A stretch of DNA of 64,000 nucleotides, taken from the NCBI GenBank assembly GCA_045866215.1, contig AP035880.1:5236002-5300001 (forward strand), given 5' to 3'. Below, piece by piece: positions 62,896 to 64,000 of this stretch (position 1 is its first letter; each line of letters opens with the position of its first letter). Made by a program: the position numbers and the translations under genes. The notes beneath the pieces are model-generated. The model saw nothing but the letters and a program-made list of their open reading frames with translations. It made no database searches and was not told the origin of the DNA. The stretch comes from Croceivirga sp009797885. GTDB lineage: Bacteria; Bacteroidota; Bacteroidia; Flavobacteriales; Flavobacteriaceae.

Positions 62896-63506
62896 TGCAT
62901 TCCCCATCCGATAGCTATAAAACCATTGCCCAACCATCAACAGTAGTACTTTTCAAAGATCGGAAGAGCAAATTCTATGGTCAGGCCTTTCCATTGGAAA
63001 CGCCAGAAGAGGTAAAACCTATCTTGGAATCCCTGAAAAAACAGTACCCTTCGGCAAACCACTTTTGTTATGCCTGGCAAATGGGCATTGGAAAACCGAA
63101 CTATCGGGCCAATGATGATGGGGAACCTAAAAATTCCGCTGGAATGCCTATTTATGGACAGATCCAATCTTTTGAAGTGACTAATATTCTTCTGGTCGTC
63201 GTTCGTGTGTTTGGAGGTGCCAAACTAGGGGTAAGTGGATTGATCAACGCCTATAGAACAGCATCCCAAATGGCTTTGGAAACCGCAGTTATCAAGGAAC
63301 GATTGATTCAAACGATTTTAGAACTGCAGTTCCAGTACGACCGCATGAATGAGGTGATGCGTACGTTAAAAAGGTTTAAGGTCCATATTGTTTCACAGAA
63401 GATGGAAATTCAATGTCTCCTTAAAATTGCAGTGCCCAAGAGCGAAACAGAAAAGGTACGACAAGGATTGGAAAAAATCCGGCATTTGAATATTACGATA
63501 CTTTAA
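62892..63506 (+). CDS. YigZ family protein (IMPACT family)
   Basis: A 204-residue protein. The N-terminal UPF0029 domain carries the family signature FYGQAFP and GEPKNSAGMPIYGQ, and LLVVVRVFGGAKLGVSGLINAYRTAS near 100-125; the C-terminal part is a DUF1949 domain. The function is not established; the family is related to eukaryotic IMPACT, which affects translation control. It converges on the thioesterase with a 4-bp overlap. Confidence 0.92.
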   Translation: MMHSPSDSYKTIAQPSTVVLFKDRKSKFYGQAFPLETPEEVKPILESLKKQYPSANHFCYAWQMGIGKPNYRANDDGEPKNSAGMPIYGQIQSFEVTNILLVVVRVFGGAKLGVSGLINAYRTASQMALETAVIKERLIQTILELQFQYDRMNEVMRTLKRFKVHIVSQKMEIQCLLKIAVPKSETEKVRQGLEKIRHLNITIL

Positions 63507-63898
63507 TCCAATTTGTCTAAAATGTATTCTGGACATTTCATGGGTTTTAAGGTGTGTTTATCCATAAATGCCAAAACCGTAGAGGCTTCTGCCAGTAACT
63601 CCCCACTTTCATTACGGATTTTATAATCAAAGGTAATCTTTACCATGGGTCTGTTTACCAATATGGTTTCAATTGTAAGAAGGTCATCGTACTTAGCAGA
63701 TTTTTTGTAATCGATTTGTAGGTGTATTACGGGAAGGATAATTCCATCCTCTTCCATTTCCTTATAAGTTAACCCGAGTTTACGTAGCCACTCCGTGCGT
63801 CCAATTTCCAGATAGTCAACATAATTGCCATGGTATACCACACCCATTTGGTCCGTTTCCGCATAGCGGACGCGGAAAGAAAAGTGATTTAAATTCAT
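63503..63898 (-). CDS. acyl-CoA thioesterase, YbgC-like
   Basis: A 131-residue hotdog-fold thioesterase of the 4HBT/YbgC type. The catalytic segment is RYAETDQMGVVYHGNYVDYLEIGRTEWLRKLGL (about 10-42), with the Asp and the HGNY region in the usual places. The substrate is an acyl-CoA; the pathway is unspecified. Its end overlaps YigZ convergently by 4 bp. Confidence 0.93.
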   Translation of the reverse strand: MNLNHFSFRVRYAETDQMGVVYHGNYVDYLEIGRTEWLRKLGLTYKEMEEDGIILPVIHLQIDYKKSAKYDDLLTIETILVNRPMVKITFDYKIRNESGELLAEASTVLAFMDKHTLKPMKCPEYILDKLD

Positions 63899-64000
63899 TT
63901 TGTTTCGCGAAAAAGTATATATTTATAGGCTTTGTAACTGCGATTGAAACATGCGAAAAAAAAAGTACATTTTCAACGGGTAAATGATTTTTTTTTTAGG

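Noticed and set aside
1..64000. CRISPR arrays, insertion sequences, prophage, rRNA and tRNA genes
   Set aside because: No regularly spaced direct repeats, transposase, integrase or phage genes were seen, and no tRNA cloverleaf was recognised by eye. A short tRNA could escape visual inspection; a tRNA covariance scan would settle it.

Overview
The window reads as chromosome from a member of the Flavobacteriaceae (Bacteroidota). The evidence is lineage-typical proteins (a PorP/SprF-type type IX secretion protein, PorD/DUF4835, DUF6503, DUF6913, DUF5686, YtxJ, the Bacteroidota form of RpoZ), many lipoproteins with short lipoboxes, almost no Shine-Dalgarno sequences, and repeated -7 promoter boxes of the Bacteroidota form TAnnTTTG. 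A genus cannot be fixed from sequence reading alone; a marine flavobacterium is an inference. No phage, insertion sequence, CRISPR array, rRNA or tRNA was seen. Coding density is high.

Layout. 1-2.5 kb: leuA and leuB (leucine synthesis). 2.5-9.4 kb: a thioredoxin-like lipoprotein, pheT, a fasciclin protein, a small membrane protein and an ABC-F ATPase. 9.5-15.7 kb: a cysteine-less thioredoxin-fold lipoprotein, a transaldolase-like aldolase, a short-chain dehydrogenase, the SRP RNA gene (ffs) with its promoter, then a three-gene run (glutamine cyclotransferase, thioesterase, large secreted protein). 15.8-20.6 kb: a signalling block with a LytTR regulator whose receiver lacks the phospho-aspartate, a 47-residue lipoprotein, a TPR histidine kinase and response regulator pair, and an unrecognised protein. 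20.6-34 kb: housekeeping and envelope genes (glyA, ytxJ, clpB, TetR regulator, PorP/SprF-SPOR fusion, phosphatase, smpB, DUF5686 protein, pcm).

34-41.3 kb is one tight eight-gene plus-strand run joining redox enzymes, DUF1015, a YggS PLP protein, an exonuclease/GIY-YIG fusion, a potassium channel, miaA and a gluconokinase. 41.4-46.4 kb is a minus-strand run (glycosyltransferase, YbbR, coaE, then an RprX/RprY-like two-component system). 46.5-54 kb is a minus-strand core block (fabI, recN, porD, coaBC, rpoZ, bamD, dapA, DUF6913). 54-56.4 kb is a small accessory stretch with a 22-bp direct repeat, a strong hairpin terminator and three poorly characterised genes. 56.4-63.9 kb carries ligA, a LOG-family hydrolase, prmC, a GNAT acetyltransferase, and a four-gene plus-strand run (ribD, HAD phosphatase, DMT transporter, YigZ) facing a thioesterase.

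The least explained signals are a conserved box AAACCCCAG placed 76-85 nt upstream of three genes (two of them with a second half GGTAAAA at identical spacing), the pseudo-receiver LytTR regulator beside it, and the repeat plus terminator stretch near 54.1 kb, which could be a small RNA gene. No clearly new multi-gene defence or metabolic system was found.
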